Assembly: GCA_035936835.1 (NCBI GenBank)
Contig: DASYVT010000159.1
Coordinates: 1-64,000 of the forward strand
Source of the DNA: Candidatus Methylomirabilota bacterium
Lineage (GTDB): Bacteria; Methylomirabilota; Methylomirabilia; Rokubacteriales; CSP1-6
DNA: 64,000 nt
Reading direction: 5' to 3'
Shown here in pieces: positions 18,311-25,840 of the stretch; position 1 is the first letter of the stretch, and each line of letters begins with the position of its first letter. Made by a program: the position numbers and the translations under genes. Under the pieces are notes generated by a model. The model had not been told where the DNA came from. It ran no database searches and was given only the letters and a program-made list of their open reading frames with translations.

Positions 18311-19740
18311 TCGCGGGTCCGCTCGCGCTGGTGGCGCTGATCGCTGCGGCCATCGTCGCAGTGGCAGGCGACGACGGATCGCCGCTGCGCCACCTCTATC
18401 TGCTTCCGGCGCTCTGGGCCGCATGGGCCCGAGGCGCTCACGGCGGCGCGCTGGTCGGGCTCCTGGCCGGGTTCCTCCAGGCGCCCTTGATCTTTCCCCT
18501 GATCGAGCGGGCCGGCCTGTCGAGACCCGTGGTAGACGGTCTCGTCTCGCTCACCATCCCGCTCGCGATGGGGCTGACCGTGGGCCGGCTGGTCGATCAA
18601 TCGCGCGGCCGCGGGGCCCAGCTCCGCGCCCTCCTCGAGATCCAGCGGAGCCTGGCCGTCGAGACGGCCTTCGGCGCGCGGCTGGCCCAGGTCGCAGCCC
18701 TCACGCGTCGGGCCCTCGGCGTGGACAGGGTGAGGCTCCTCCTGGATGCAGGAGACGGCGCCCCGCTGACCGCGAGCGCCCCCGACGCATCGCAGCCCGC
18801 GGACAGCCCCTCGAGCGGTTCGGCGACGCCCTGCCGGCGGCTCGTCCTGCCGCTCGACGCAGGAGACGGTCCGGTGGGCACGCTCGCCATCGAGCGAAAC
18901 GGGGATCTTGGAGTCGCCACCCGCGGCGCCGCGCAGGCGCTGGCGCTCCACGTGGCGCTGGCGGTCGAGAACGCGCGGCTGACGGAGCGCCAGCGGCGAT
19001 TCGCGGAGGAGCTCGAGGGCAAAGTCGCGCGGGCCACGCAACGGCTGCGCGAGATCGATCAGGCCAAGAGCGAGTTTCTCTCGGAGGTCTCGCACGAGCT
19101 TCGCACGCCGCTGACCGCGCTCCAGGGATTCAGCGAGCTGCTCCTCGCCCGCGACGTGCCGCCCGACCGCGCGCGTCGCTATCTCCACCACGTCCAGACC
19201 GAGTCGCAGCGCCTTGGGCGCATCGTCGCCGATCTCCTCGACCTCTCCCGCATCGAGTCCGGCCGCGGGCTCTCGCTGCGCCGCGAGCCGTTCGATCTTC
19301 GCGAGCTCGTCGAGTGCAATGTCGAGGTCTTCGCGTGCCAGCACGCGCTCCATCGCTTCGACTTGAGCGTGGCCGCGTCGCTGCCGCCGCTCTGCGCCGA
19401 CCGCGATGCGGTGGACCGGATGCTCAAGAACCTCCTGTCCAATGCCGTCAAGTACTCACCGCGCGGCGGCCGCGTCCTCGTGCAGGCAAGACCCGCGGCG
19501 GATCGGCCGGGCCTGGTCGAGCTTGCCGTCGAAGACGATGGTGTCGGCATCCCGGCCGAGGCCCTGCCTCGCATCTTCGAGCCCTACGTGCGGATCGCCC
19601 ATCCCGAGACGTCGGCGGCCCCCGGGCTTGGCCTCGGGTTGAGTCTCGTTCGGGCCTTGGCCCACGCCCATGGGGGGCTTGTTGAGGTCGAGAGCCTGCC
19701 GGGAAAGGGCTCGCGGTTCCGAGTGCTTCTGCCGGCCTGA
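18307..19740 (+). CDS. membrane sensor histidine kinase
   Basis: Two-component sensor kinase of 477 residues from GTG 18307, overlapping the previous stop as GTGA. Residues 1-95 hold three or four membrane segments with no large periplasmic loop. A GAF-like region follows (about 110-225). The HisKA box FLSEVSHELRTPLTALQG places the phospho-accepting His at about 263. The N box is MLKNLLSNAVKYS, the G1 box VEDDGVGIP and the G2 box PGLGLGLSLV. It closes the operon that begins with the receiver gene and is the likely kinase for it. The stimulus is unknown. Confidence 0.92.
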   Translation: MIAGPLALVALIAAAIVAVAGDDGSPLRHLYLLPALWAAWARGAHGGALVGLLAGFLQAPLIFPLIERAGLSRPVVDGLVSLTIPLAMGLTVGRLVDQSRGRGAQLRALLEIQRSLAVETAFGARLAQVAALTRRALGVDRVRLLLDAGDGAPLTASAPDASQPADSPSSGSATPCRRLVLPLDAGDGPVGTLAIERNGDLGVATRGAAQALALHVALAVENARLTERQRRFAEELEGKVARATQRLREIDQAKSEFLSEVSHELRTPLTALQGFSELLLARDVPPDRARRYLHHVQTESQRLGRIVADLLDLSRIESGRGLSLRREPFDLRELVECNVEVFACQHALHRFDLSVAASLPPLCADRDAVDRMLKNLLSNAVKYSPRGGRVLVQARPAADRPGLVELAVEDDGVGIPAEALPRIFEPYVRIAHPETSAAPGLGLGLSLVRALAHAHGGLVEVESLPGKGSRFRVLLPA

Positions 19741-19753
19741 AAAGCCCGGATTT

Positions 19754-19771
19754 GGCCGAGTTTTCGGCCAG
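19754..19771 (+). terminator. hairpin after the kinase gene
   Basis: TGGCCGA and TCGGCCA form a 7-bp stem around GTTT, 13 nt after the kinase stop and 6 nt before the next -35 box. It lacks a following T-run. Confidence 0.4.
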
Positions 19772-19777
19772 TTCGCT

Positions 19778-19807
19778 TGACACCCTCCAAGCCCTGCGTG
19801 TAGTCTC
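19778..19807 (+). promoter_or_regulatory. promoter of the DUF507 operon, nearly leaderless
   Basis: A perfect TTGACA (19778-19783) and TAGTCT (19802-19807) are 18 nt apart. The ATG at 19818 starts only 10 nt after the -10 box, leaving a predicted leader of about 4 nt without room for a Shine-Dalgarno. Confidence 0.7.
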
Positions 19808-19817
19808 AAGCGGGTCC

Positions 19818-20096
19818 ATGGCTAGGCGTGACGAGATCGCGGGAAGGATGGCGGAGGCCGTCGTGAAGCGGCTGGTCACCCGGAAGCTCGCCGATATCAA
19901 GGACGAGCCCCGGGCCCGGGATGTGGTCCGCCACATCCTGTCCGAGAACTTCCTGGCCGAGGAGAAGATCGAGGCCGAGGTCAAGGCCCTGCTCCTCGAA
20001 AACGCCAAGCTGATCAAGGACTCTGCCTCCGACTACAAGCGCCTCGTCACCCTGGCCAAGACCAAGCTCTCCCGCGAGCGAGGGTTCATCCTGTGA
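19818..20096 (+). CDS. DUF507 family protein (first of a tandem pair)
   Basis: Small protein of 92 residues and unknown function. It is recognised from the DUF507 pattern: an N-terminal helix rich in basic residues, EEKIEAEVKALL in the middle and the C-terminal KTKLSRERGFIL, which closely resembles the family end. Such proteins occur in Aquificae, Nitrospirae and related lineages, as recalled. It is followed by a second DUF507 gene with a stop/start overlap. No catalytic motif is visible. It opens an operon with ubiX, a glycosyltransferase and an oxidoreductase. Confidence 0.75.
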   Translation: MARRDEIAGRMAEAVVKRLVTRKLADIKDEPRARDVVRHILSENFLAEEKIEAEVKALLLENAKLIKDSASDYKRLVTLAKTKLSRERGFIL

Positions 20097-20389
20097 TGCG
20101 GATGAGCCGCGAGCGTCTCTTCGGCTTGGCCGAGCGCATCCTCACTGACCTCGCGGCCGTCGAGGGCGTCGTCATCCGGCAGATCGCCGACGAAAAGGTC
20201 CGCACACACCTGAGGACCGAGATCTTCCGGGTGCTCGAGGACGAGGGCCGCCTCGAGGAGACGGTGGACCAGGAGGTCCGGAAGACGCTCGGCAGCTATT
20301 CTCGCCCCGCCCCTGAAGGCAGCGCCGAGTGGGAGGTGCTGTACAACAAGACGCGCGACGAGGTGTACAAGCGGAGGCTCAGGCTGTGA
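20096..20389 (+). CDS. DUF507 family protein (second of a tandem pair)
   Basis: Protein of 97 residues related to the preceding gene: it shares the pattern RLEETVDQEVRKTLGSY and ends in KTRDEVYKRRLRL, the alternative DUF507 ending. The ATG at 20096 shares its A with the stop of the first copy (TGATG); a GTG at 20093 is also possible. It overlaps ubiX by GTGA. Co-translation suggests the two DUF507 proteins form a hetero-complex, which is inference. The function is unknown. Confidence 0.72.
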   Translation: MRMSRERLFGLAERILTDLAAVEGVVIRQIADEKVRTHLRTEIFRVLEDEGRLEETVDQEVRKTLGSYSRPAPEGSAEWEVLYNKTRDEVYKRRLRL

Positions 20390-20979
20390 AGCGCATAGTG
20401 GTCGGGCTCTCGGGCGCCTCCGGTGCGATCTACGGCATCCGCTTCCTCGAGCTACTGCGCGCGCTGCCCGACGTGGAGACGCATCTGGTCGTGTCCGAAG
20501 CCGCCAAGCGCACCATCGTGGAGGAGACCGACTGGGCGGTGAAGGACGTCGAGGCTCTGGCCACGCGCCGCTACGACAACAAGGACATCGGCGCGGCCAT
20601 TGCCTCGGGCTCATTCAAGACCGACGGCATGGTCATCGTGCCGTGCAGCGTCAAAGCGGCGGCCTCCGTTGCCCACTGCTTAGCAGACAACCTGCTGACG
20701 CGCGCGGCGGACGTGACGCTCAAGGAGGGGCGCCCGCTCATCCTGGTGGTGCGCGAGACGCCGCTTCACCTGGGCCACTTGCGCGTTCTGACGGCGCTCG
20801 CGGAGATGGGGGCGGTCATCTTGCCGCCCATGCCCGCCTTCTACAACCGGCCCAAGCAGATCGAGGACCTCGTGGATCACACGCTGGCGCGCGTCCTCGA
20901 CAGGCTCGGCCTGCCACAGCAACTGGTCACGGAGTGGCAGGGTACCAACCGGCGCATCGACCCGCCGCAGCGCGGGTGA
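20386..20979 (+). CDS. ubiX: UbiX family flavin prenyltransferase
   Basis: Makes prenylated FMN, the cofactor of UbiD-type decarboxylases. It has 197 residues from GTG 20386, beginning VKRIVVGLSGASGAIYGIRF with the FMN-binding GASGA motif. Other family blocks are VIVPCSVKAAASVAHCLADN, RETPLHLGHLRVLTAL and ILPPMPAFYNRP. It overlaps the second DUF507 gene and the following glycosyltransferase gene by 4 nt each. No ubiD partner lies in the window, so the decarboxylase it serves must be elsewhere. Confidence 0.93.
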   Translation: MKRIVVGLSGASGAIYGIRFLELLRALPDVETHLVVSEAAKRTIVEETDWAVKDVEALATRRYDNKDIGAAIASGSFKTDGMVIVPCSVKAAASVAHCLADNLLTRAADVTLKEGRPLILVVRETPLHLGHLRVLTALAEMGAVILPPMPAFYNRPKQIEDLVDHTLARVLDRLGLPQQLVTEWQGTNRRIDPPQRG

Positions 20980-21773
20980 GCGGCATCGCCTCCGGCGGCG
21001 CCCGCGTGCCTGCGGCCGCGCTCGATCTCTCCATCGTGGTCCCGGTCTACAACGAAGAGGAGAACCTGCCGCTCCTCTGGCCTGAGATCCGCGAAGTCCT
21101 CGCTCCGACAAAGCTCAGCTACGAGGTCATCTTCGTCGATGACGGCAGCCGGGACCGGAGCGCGGAGATCGTGCGGGCCTTCCACGAGCAGGATCCGCGG
21201 GCGCGCCTCGTGCGGCTCAAGGCCAACGCCGGCGAGACCGCTGCGACCGACGCCGGCTTCAAATCCGTGCGCGGCCGATGGGTCGTGGTCATGGACGCCG
21301 ACCTCCAGAACGACCCGCACGATATTCCGGGCATGCTCGCGCAGCTGGACCAGTGGGACGCGGTGACGGGCTGGCGGGTCAACCGGGGCACCGGTGACTC
21401 GTGGGTCCGCCGCGCGTCGTCACGCGTGGCCAACAGGGTCCGTAACGCGCTCACCGAGGAGACGGTCCAGGACAGCGGGTGCACCTTCCGCGCCTTCAGG
21501 CGCGAGTGTCTGCGCGACTTGGTCCTCTACAAAGGCTTCCACCGCTTCGTCCCGACGCTCCTCAAGATGCGCGGCTATCGCGTGCTGGAGGTGCCGGTCA
21601 ACCACCGCCCGCGCCGATTCGGCGAGTCCAAGTACGGCATCGGCAACCGCGCCTGGAGCGCCTTCAAGGATCTCCTGGCGGTGCGCTGGATGAAGGACCG
21701 CCTGCTGCGCTATGAGATCGCCGAGGACCTGGGCGGCGAGGGCCCGAGCTACGAGAGGAGAACGCGAGAGTGA
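20976..21773 (+). CDS. family 2 glycosyltransferase
   Basis: GT-A fold transferase of 265 residues, resembling polyprenol-phosphate mannose/glucose synthases (DPM1/ArnC type) but without C-terminal membrane helices. LDLSIVVPVYNEEENLPLLW opens the domain; VIFVDDGSRDRS and VVVMDADLQNDP supply the nucleotide and metal-binding Asp residues. The GTG start overlaps the ubiX stop as GTGA. A probable role is sugar transfer to a lipid carrier for envelope glycans. Donor and acceptor cannot be read from the sequence. Confidence 0.85.
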   Translation: MSGIASGGARVPAAALDLSIVVPVYNEEENLPLLWPEIREVLAPTKLSYEVIFVDDGSRDRSAEIVRAFHEQDPRARLVRLKANAGETAATDAGFKSVRGRWVVVMDADLQNDPHDIPGMLAQLDQWDAVTGWRVNRGTGDSWVRRASSRVANRVRNALTEETVQDSGCTFRAFRRECLRDLVLYKGFHRFVPTLLKMRGYRVLEVPVNHRPRRFGESKYGIGNRAWSAFKDLLAVRWMKDRLLRYEIAEDLGGEGPSYERRTRE

Positions 21774-22744
21774 AGGTGTTGCTGATCGGGCTGGGGCGCT
21801 GGGGCGAGAAGCACCTGCGTGTGCTGGGCGAGCTGGGCTGCGAGGTGTGGGTCGCCGACGTGTCGGCGGAGCGCCGGGCTTTCGCCGTCAAGACGGGCGT
21901 GCCCGAAGCGCGCACGGTCGCCGATTTCCGCGCCGCGCTGCCCCACGTGGACGCGGTCGACCTCGTGACGCCCGCCGACTACCACCTGGTGCTCGCGAGC
22001 GAGTGCCTGCACGCCGGCAAGGACTGCTTCGTCGAGAAGCCGCTGACGCTGACCGCCGCCGAAGGCCGCGAGCTCGCTCACGTCGTCCGCTCCACCCGGC
22101 GCGTGCTCCAGGTCGGCCACATCTTCCGCTTCCATCCCGTGACGACCTTCATGCGCGAGCGGATTCGGAGCGGCTCGGTGGGGCCCGTGCGCTACTGCAC
22201 GGGGCGCTTCGCGGGCTTCAAGCGCCCGCGCACGGACGTGGGCGTGACGCAGACGGACGGGATCCACTACTTCGATCTGTTCGCCCATCTGCTCGACCGC
22301 GAGCCGACGGCGGTCACGGCCACATTGCGAGATTTCCTCGGCCGCGGAATGGACGATCTCGGCTTCTGTGCCGTGGAGTACGGCCCAGTGCCCACCTTCG
22401 TGGAAGCCGGCTACTTCGCGCCCGGTACCTACCGCGACTGCGTGATCGTGGGCGAGCAAGAGACGCTGGCAGGCGACTTCGGCACAGCCGAGGTCAAGGT
22501 CCTCGCCAACCGCCACACCAGGCAGGGCAGTGCCTGGAACGCCCCCGAGGGCGCGGCCGAGACCCACAAGGCCACGGGCCCCGAGCCCTTGAGCCACGAG
22601 CTCAAGCTCTTCCTCGACGCCTGCGCCTACAGAACGGCGCCCGCGGTGGACGTGGAGGCGGGACTGCTCGCCCTGAGAGTCGTGGAGGCCGCGCACCAGT
22701 CGTCGAAGCTGGGGCGGCGGGTCCTCTTGTCCGAGTTGAGCTAG
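21770..22744 (+). CDS. Gfo/Idh/MocA family oxidoreductase
   Basis: NAD(P)-dependent sugar dehydrogenase-like protein of 324 residues from GTG 21770, overlapping the glycosyltransferase stop as GTGA. The Rossmann motif is GLGRWGEKHLRVLGELG, and CFVEKPLTL carries the catalytic Lys of the family EKP motif. The C-terminal alpha/beta domain is complete. Its place beside a glycosyltransferase suggests work on a nucleotide sugar, but the substrate is unknown. Confidence 0.88.
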   Translation: MKVLLIGLGRWGEKHLRVLGELGCEVWVADVSAERRAFAVKTGVPEARTVADFRAALPHVDAVDLVTPADYHLVLASECLHAGKDCFVEKPLTLTAAEGRELAHVVRSTRRVLQVGHIFRFHPVTTFMRERIRSGSVGPVRYCTGRFAGFKRPRTDVGVTQTDGIHYFDLFAHLLDREPTAVTATLRDFLGRGMDDLGFCAVEYGPVPTFVEAGYFAPGTYRDCVIVGEQETLAGDFGTAEVKVLANRHTRQGSAWNAPEGAAETHKATGPEPLSHELKLFLDACAYRTAPAVDVEAGLLALRVVEAAHQSSKLGRRVLLSELS

Positions 22745-22845
22745 ACCTCCTCGATCGCCCGATCCGCCCGCCTTTTCACGATCCGCCCGCTCCGGTGTCT
22801 CAGGGGATGCTGGATCCACCTACATCCTCGACGACAGGAGGCACC

Positions 22846-23295
22846 ATGGGAGCCAAGCGGGAGCTATTCGAAAAGACCGAGCAGGAGTACGACGGGCTCA
22901 AGGCGGCCATCAAGGGCCTCGACGAAGCCCAGATGAGCCAGGTCTGGCTGGGGAGCTGGGGCGTGCGCGAGATCCTCGCCCACGTCACAGGCTGGCATCG
23001 GGAAATGATCCCGGCGCTGGAGCGGCTGGGTCGGGGGGAGGCGCCATATCCGGACGGCGCCTACGATGATTTTGACAGCTGGAATGCCCGGTTCGTGGAA
23101 GCCCGTAAGGGTCGGCCGTCGGCGGACCTCCTCCGAGAGGTGGACGCCTCCCATCGCGAGCTGCTGAGCGCCGCCTCCCGGCTGCCCGACGAGCACTTCG
23201 GTGAGGGCAAGTCGGCTTCGGGGCTGGTGGATGGCGTCGCGGCGGGTCACTACCGCGAGCACGCCGAGCAGATCCGCCAGTGGCGCCAGCGCTGA
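22846..23295 (+). CDS. DinB/ClbS-like four-helix protein
   Basis: Protein of 149 residues with the DinB-fold pattern: VREILAHVTGWHREM and HYREHAEQIRQWRQR supply the three histidines that bind metal in this superfamily. The ATG has AGGAGG upstream (22837-22842). DinB-superfamily members act as metal-dependent thiol transferases or hydrolases; the ClbS-like branch hydrolyses or removes reactive molecules. The exact reaction is unknown. It is separated from the preceding operon by about 100 nt and faces the convergent glycosylase gene. Confidence 0.75.
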   Translation: MGAKRELFEKTEQEYDGLKAAIKGLDEAQMSQVWLGSWGVREILAHVTGWHREMIPALERLGRGEAPYPDGAYDDFDSWNARFVEARKGRPSADLLREVDASHRELLSAASRLPDEHFGEGKSASGLVDGVAAGHYREHAEQIRQWRQR

Positions 23296-23298
23296 GAC

Positions 23299-24594
23299 TT
23301 AGATCGGCGTAGTTGGCTGCCTGGCGGTGCATAGCGCCCGCGCCAGCGGCGCCCGCAGACGATGCGGCGTCACGCGTCGCAGAGCGATCTCGTCGCCGCC
23401 TACGAACGCGCCGAGGGAGAGGAGCGCCTCGGCGAGGCCCGCGATGGCCTCGCCCTGATCCACCGGTTCGCCTCCGCCCGGCGGCGTGCCCGCCTTCGCG
23501 AGCCACGGCTCGAAGTGCGCGTGGCGCACCTCGAGTCGCCGTTCGAGGCGATGGGCCTTTGCGTCGACGCGGCCGATGAGATTGCCCTGATGGAGGATCG
23601 GCAGCGTGTAGTAACCGTGCACGCGCTTGTGGCCCGGGGTGTAGACCTCGATACGGTAGTCGAGGCCGAAGAGGCGCTTCACTCGGTCGCGGTACCAGAG
23701 GAGGGAGTCGAACGGCGAGAGCAACGTGGTCCCTTGCGACGCTGACGGCGCCCGGCCCGCGCGAGCCAGCGTGGGTAAGTCACGCGTGAGCGCGAACCAG
23801 CGATGTCGCGACCCCTCGACTTCGATTTCAGCGACCTCGCCCCGCTCGATCATGGCGCGTAGCGCCTTCCGGCGCGCGCCGGGTCGGAAGCGGGGGAACG
23901 TCAGATAGCCGGTCAAGTCCGGCTCGGTCGTGGCCCCCATGGCGTGCAGCGAGCGCTCGACGTGCCAACGCTGAAACTCCTCGAGCGAGACCGTCTCGCA
24001 CTCGCGCACGGCCGGGATCGCGCGCTCGAAAAGGTCGAAGCGCTTGGTGAAGTGACGCCGCGAGTGGATCGTGAGCGCACCGGTCATCCACAGGTAATGC
24101 AGCGCGTGCTGGGCGGGCCTCCAGCTCCACCACCCACCGCGGCCACTCGGGCGACGCCCCTCGAAGTCCGCGTTGCCCAGCGGTCCCTTGGCTGCGACCG
24201 CCGCTTTCACATCCCCCAGCATCTTCGGGTTCCGACGGAGCAGGTCCGACCAGCCGGTGTGGCGGACGCGATAGTCGAGCATGGCGCGATGCCACCACGG
24301 CAAGGCGGAGGTCGGCACCAGGCAGGCGGCGTGCGCCCAGTACTCGAACAGGAGCCGGCGGCGGTAGACGAGCCGGTCGAGCCGCGCGCGGTCGTACGGG
24401 CCGAACCGGCTCCACACCGTGAGGTAATGCGCGCGGTCCAGGACGTTGATCGAGTCCAGCTGGATCCCGCCCACGTCCTCGACGAAGCGGCCGAGGCGCT
24501 TTGCTGTCAGCGGGGCCGCGCGCGGTGCGGAGAGGTGCTGGCGCTTCAGGAACAGCGCGCTGACTGCGCGCAGCGGAACGGGCCGGCGGGGCAT
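23299..24594 (-). CDS. YcaQ/AlkX-like DNA glycosylase (HTH_42 family)
   Basis: Winged-helix protein of 431 residues in the family of DNA crosslink and alkylpurine glycosylases. GGIQLDSINVLDRAHYLTVW carries Gln-Leu-Asp, the Q-hydrophobic-D motif expected for the AlkX/YcaQ branch. TLLSPFDSLLWYRDRVKRLF and the C-terminal RVHGYYTLPIL block are also family-typical. It probably removes bulky or crosslinked alkylated purines. It converges with the DinB gene, leaving 3 nt between the stops. Confidence 0.85.
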   Translation of the reverse strand: MPRRPVPLRAVSALFLKRQHLSAPRAAPLTAKRLGRFVEDVGGIQLDSINVLDRAHYLTVWSRFGPYDRARLDRLVYRRRLLFEYWAHAACLVPTSALPWWHRAMLDYRVRHTGWSDLLRRNPKMLGDVKAAVAAKGPLGNADFEGRRPSGRGGWWSWRPAQHALHYLWMTGALTIHSRRHFTKRFDLFERAIPAVRECETVSLEEFQRWHVERSLHAMGATTEPDLTGYLTFPRFRPGARRKALRAMIERGEVAEIEVEGSRHRWFALTRDLPTLARAGRAPSASQGTTLLSPFDSLLWYRDRVKRLFGLDYRIEVYTPGHKRVHGYYTLPILHQGNLIGRVDAKAHRLERRLEVRHAHFEPWLAKAGTPPGGGEPVDQGEAIAGLAEALLSLGAFVGGDEIALRRVTPHRLRAPLARALCTARQPTTPI

Positions 24595-24763
24595 TCCCCG
24601 GAGACTACCACCGATGCCGCGTGCCGGTCTGAGGGAGCGGTGAAGACCAGGATGCCCATCGCGCTCCGGCCGATAGAGGAGGTCGCTGCGGTACTGCCGA
24701 AATACTCCCGCTGACGTTCGGGCCGACCGAGTACACTAAGCGGCACGCCCGCTGAGCAATCTT

Positions 24764-24850
24764 TGGTGCCGAAGGGGGGATTTGAACCCCCACACCCTTG
24801 CGGGCACATGGCCCTGAACCATGCGCGTCTGCCAGTTCCGCCACTTCGGC
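24764..24850 (-). tRNA. tRNA-Leu (CAG anticodon)
   Basis: A complete 87-nt type II tRNA reads on the minus strand from 24850 to 24764, with encoded CCA. The 7-bp acceptor stem pairs GCCGAAG with CTTCGGC, the discriminator is A, and the anticodon loop TTCAGGG gives CAG. A variable arm is present and the T loop is TTCAAAT. Type II structure and anticodon both indicate leucine. Confidence 0.95.
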
Positions 24851-24865
24851 CCGAACAGCCTCACT

Positions 24866-24893
24866 AGGATACCGGGCGAGCCCGTGAAGTCAA
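24866..24893 (-). promoter_or_regulatory. promoter of tRNA-Leu
   Basis: On the minus strand TTGACT (24893-24888) and TATCCT (24871-24866) are 16 nt apart. The tRNA starts 15 nt after the -10 box, which suits a short 5' leader removed by RNase P. Confidence 0.7.
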
Positions 24894-24917
24894 GGGGCCC
24901 GCGGGTTTCGGGACACC

Positions 24918-25379
24918 ATGACCGCTGACAAGGTCATCAGCACGAACCGCAAGGCGTACCACGACTACGAGGTCCTCGAGACCTACGAGGCCGGCATTGT
25001 GCTGCGCGGGACCGAGGTGAAGTCGCTCCGCGAGTCCCAGGTCAACTTCAAGGACTGTTACGCCGCCGTCGACAACGGCGAAGCATGGCTGATCGGCTGC
25101 TACATCGCGCCGTACCACCACGGCACCGACGCCAACCACGACCCGGAGCGGCGGCGCAAGCTCCTGCTGCACAAGAAGGAGATCGGGCGGCTTCTGGGGA
25201 AGGTCGCCGAGCGCGGGTTGACCCTGATCCCGCTTCGTCTATACTTCAAGGGTGGGCGCGCCAAGTGCGAGTTGGGCCTGGCGCGCGGCAAGAAGCTCCA
25301 TGACAAGCGCGCGAGCCTACGCGAGCGCGAGGCGAAGCGCGAGATGGCGAAAGAAGCACGGGCGCGGCAGCGTGCCTGA
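24918..25379 (+). CDS. smpB: SsrA-binding protein SmpB
   Basis: RNA-binding partner of tmRNA in trans-translation. It has 153 residues. The OB-fold core shows NRKAYHDYEVLETYEAGIVL, GTEVKSLRES and PLRLYFKGGRAKCELGLARG, and the C-terminal basic tail begins KKLHDKRASLRERE, which inserts into the ribosomal mRNA channel. It ends 3 nt before the tmRNA gene, so both are probably co-transcribed. Confidence 0.97.
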   Translation: MTADKVISTNRKAYHDYEVLETYEAGIVLRGTEVKSLRESQVNFKDCYAAVDNGEAWLIGCYIAPYHHGTDANHDPERRRKLLLHKKEIGRLLGKVAERGLTLIPLRLYFKGGRAKCELGLARGKKLHDKRASLREREAKREMAKEARARQRA

Positions 25380-25382
25380 AAG

Positions 25383-25737
25383 GGGGGCGACCGGTTTCGA
25401 CGGGGATCAATGAAGCGCAGGTGGCATCCCGAGGTGCTCGCTCCTCGTAAAACTGTGGGCACGGTCATAGCTGCCGACAACCAGCTAGCTCTGGCGGCCT
25501 AACACCCGCCAGCGTCCTCCGCATCGGGTCAACGGGGTGCGGGTTCGGACGTCATATTCCGGAGACTGGCTCCGAACCCCGCTCTTGGGTGAGGGGCGAG
25601 ACTTTTAGGAGCTGGCCGCCCTGACAACCAGCCGGTTGGAGGGATGGGTGGCGAGAGCACAAGACAACCGGCTATGGATGTAGATGCCTGTCGCGGAGGG
25701 TTTCCGGACGTGGGTTCAATTCCCACCGCCTCCACCA
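25383..25737 (+). ncRNA. ssrA: transfer-messenger RNA
   Basis: A 355-nt tmRNA with encoded CCA (25735-25737). The 7-bp acceptor stem pairs GGGGGCG at the 5' end with CGCCTCC. The conserved 5' segment GGGGGCGACCGGTTTCGACG and the T-arm GGGTTCAATTCCC are present. The tag reading frame at 25470-25502 codes AADNQLALAA followed by TAA; the LALAA end is a typical ClpXP degradation signal. The exact resume codon (25470 or 25473) is not certain. Located directly after smpB. Confidence 0.95.
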
Positions 25738-25741
25738 TTCG

Positions 25742-25775
25742 GGGCCCGCAGCGTAAGCGCGCTGCGGGCCCTTTT
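25742..25775 (+). terminator. intrinsic terminator of smpB-ssrA
   Basis: A perfect 12-bp stem (GGGCCCGCAGCG with CGCTGCGGGCCC) closes a 6-nt loop and is followed by TTTT. It starts 4 nt after the tmRNA 3' end. Confidence 0.9.
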
Positions 25776-25810
25776 GCTTCGCCTGCAGGCCTTTTGCTTC
25801 GCCTGCGGCC
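25771..25810. repeat. 20-bp tandem duplication after the terminator
   Basis: CTTTTGCTTCGCCTGCAGGC (25771-25790) is repeated as CTTTTGCTTCGCCTGCGGCC (25791-25810), with 18 of 20 identities. The first copy supplies the T-run of the tmRNA terminator. It looks like a recent local duplication. Confidence 0.8.
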
Positions 25811-25840
25811 CGGGCGTTGATAGAATGGCGGGAGCCTTAT

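Noticed and set aside
24595-24763. Possible small gene between the glycosylase gene and tRNA-Leu
   Set aside because: Short open frames there have no start with a ribosome binding site and no recognisable protein pattern; the stretch is treated as non-coding.
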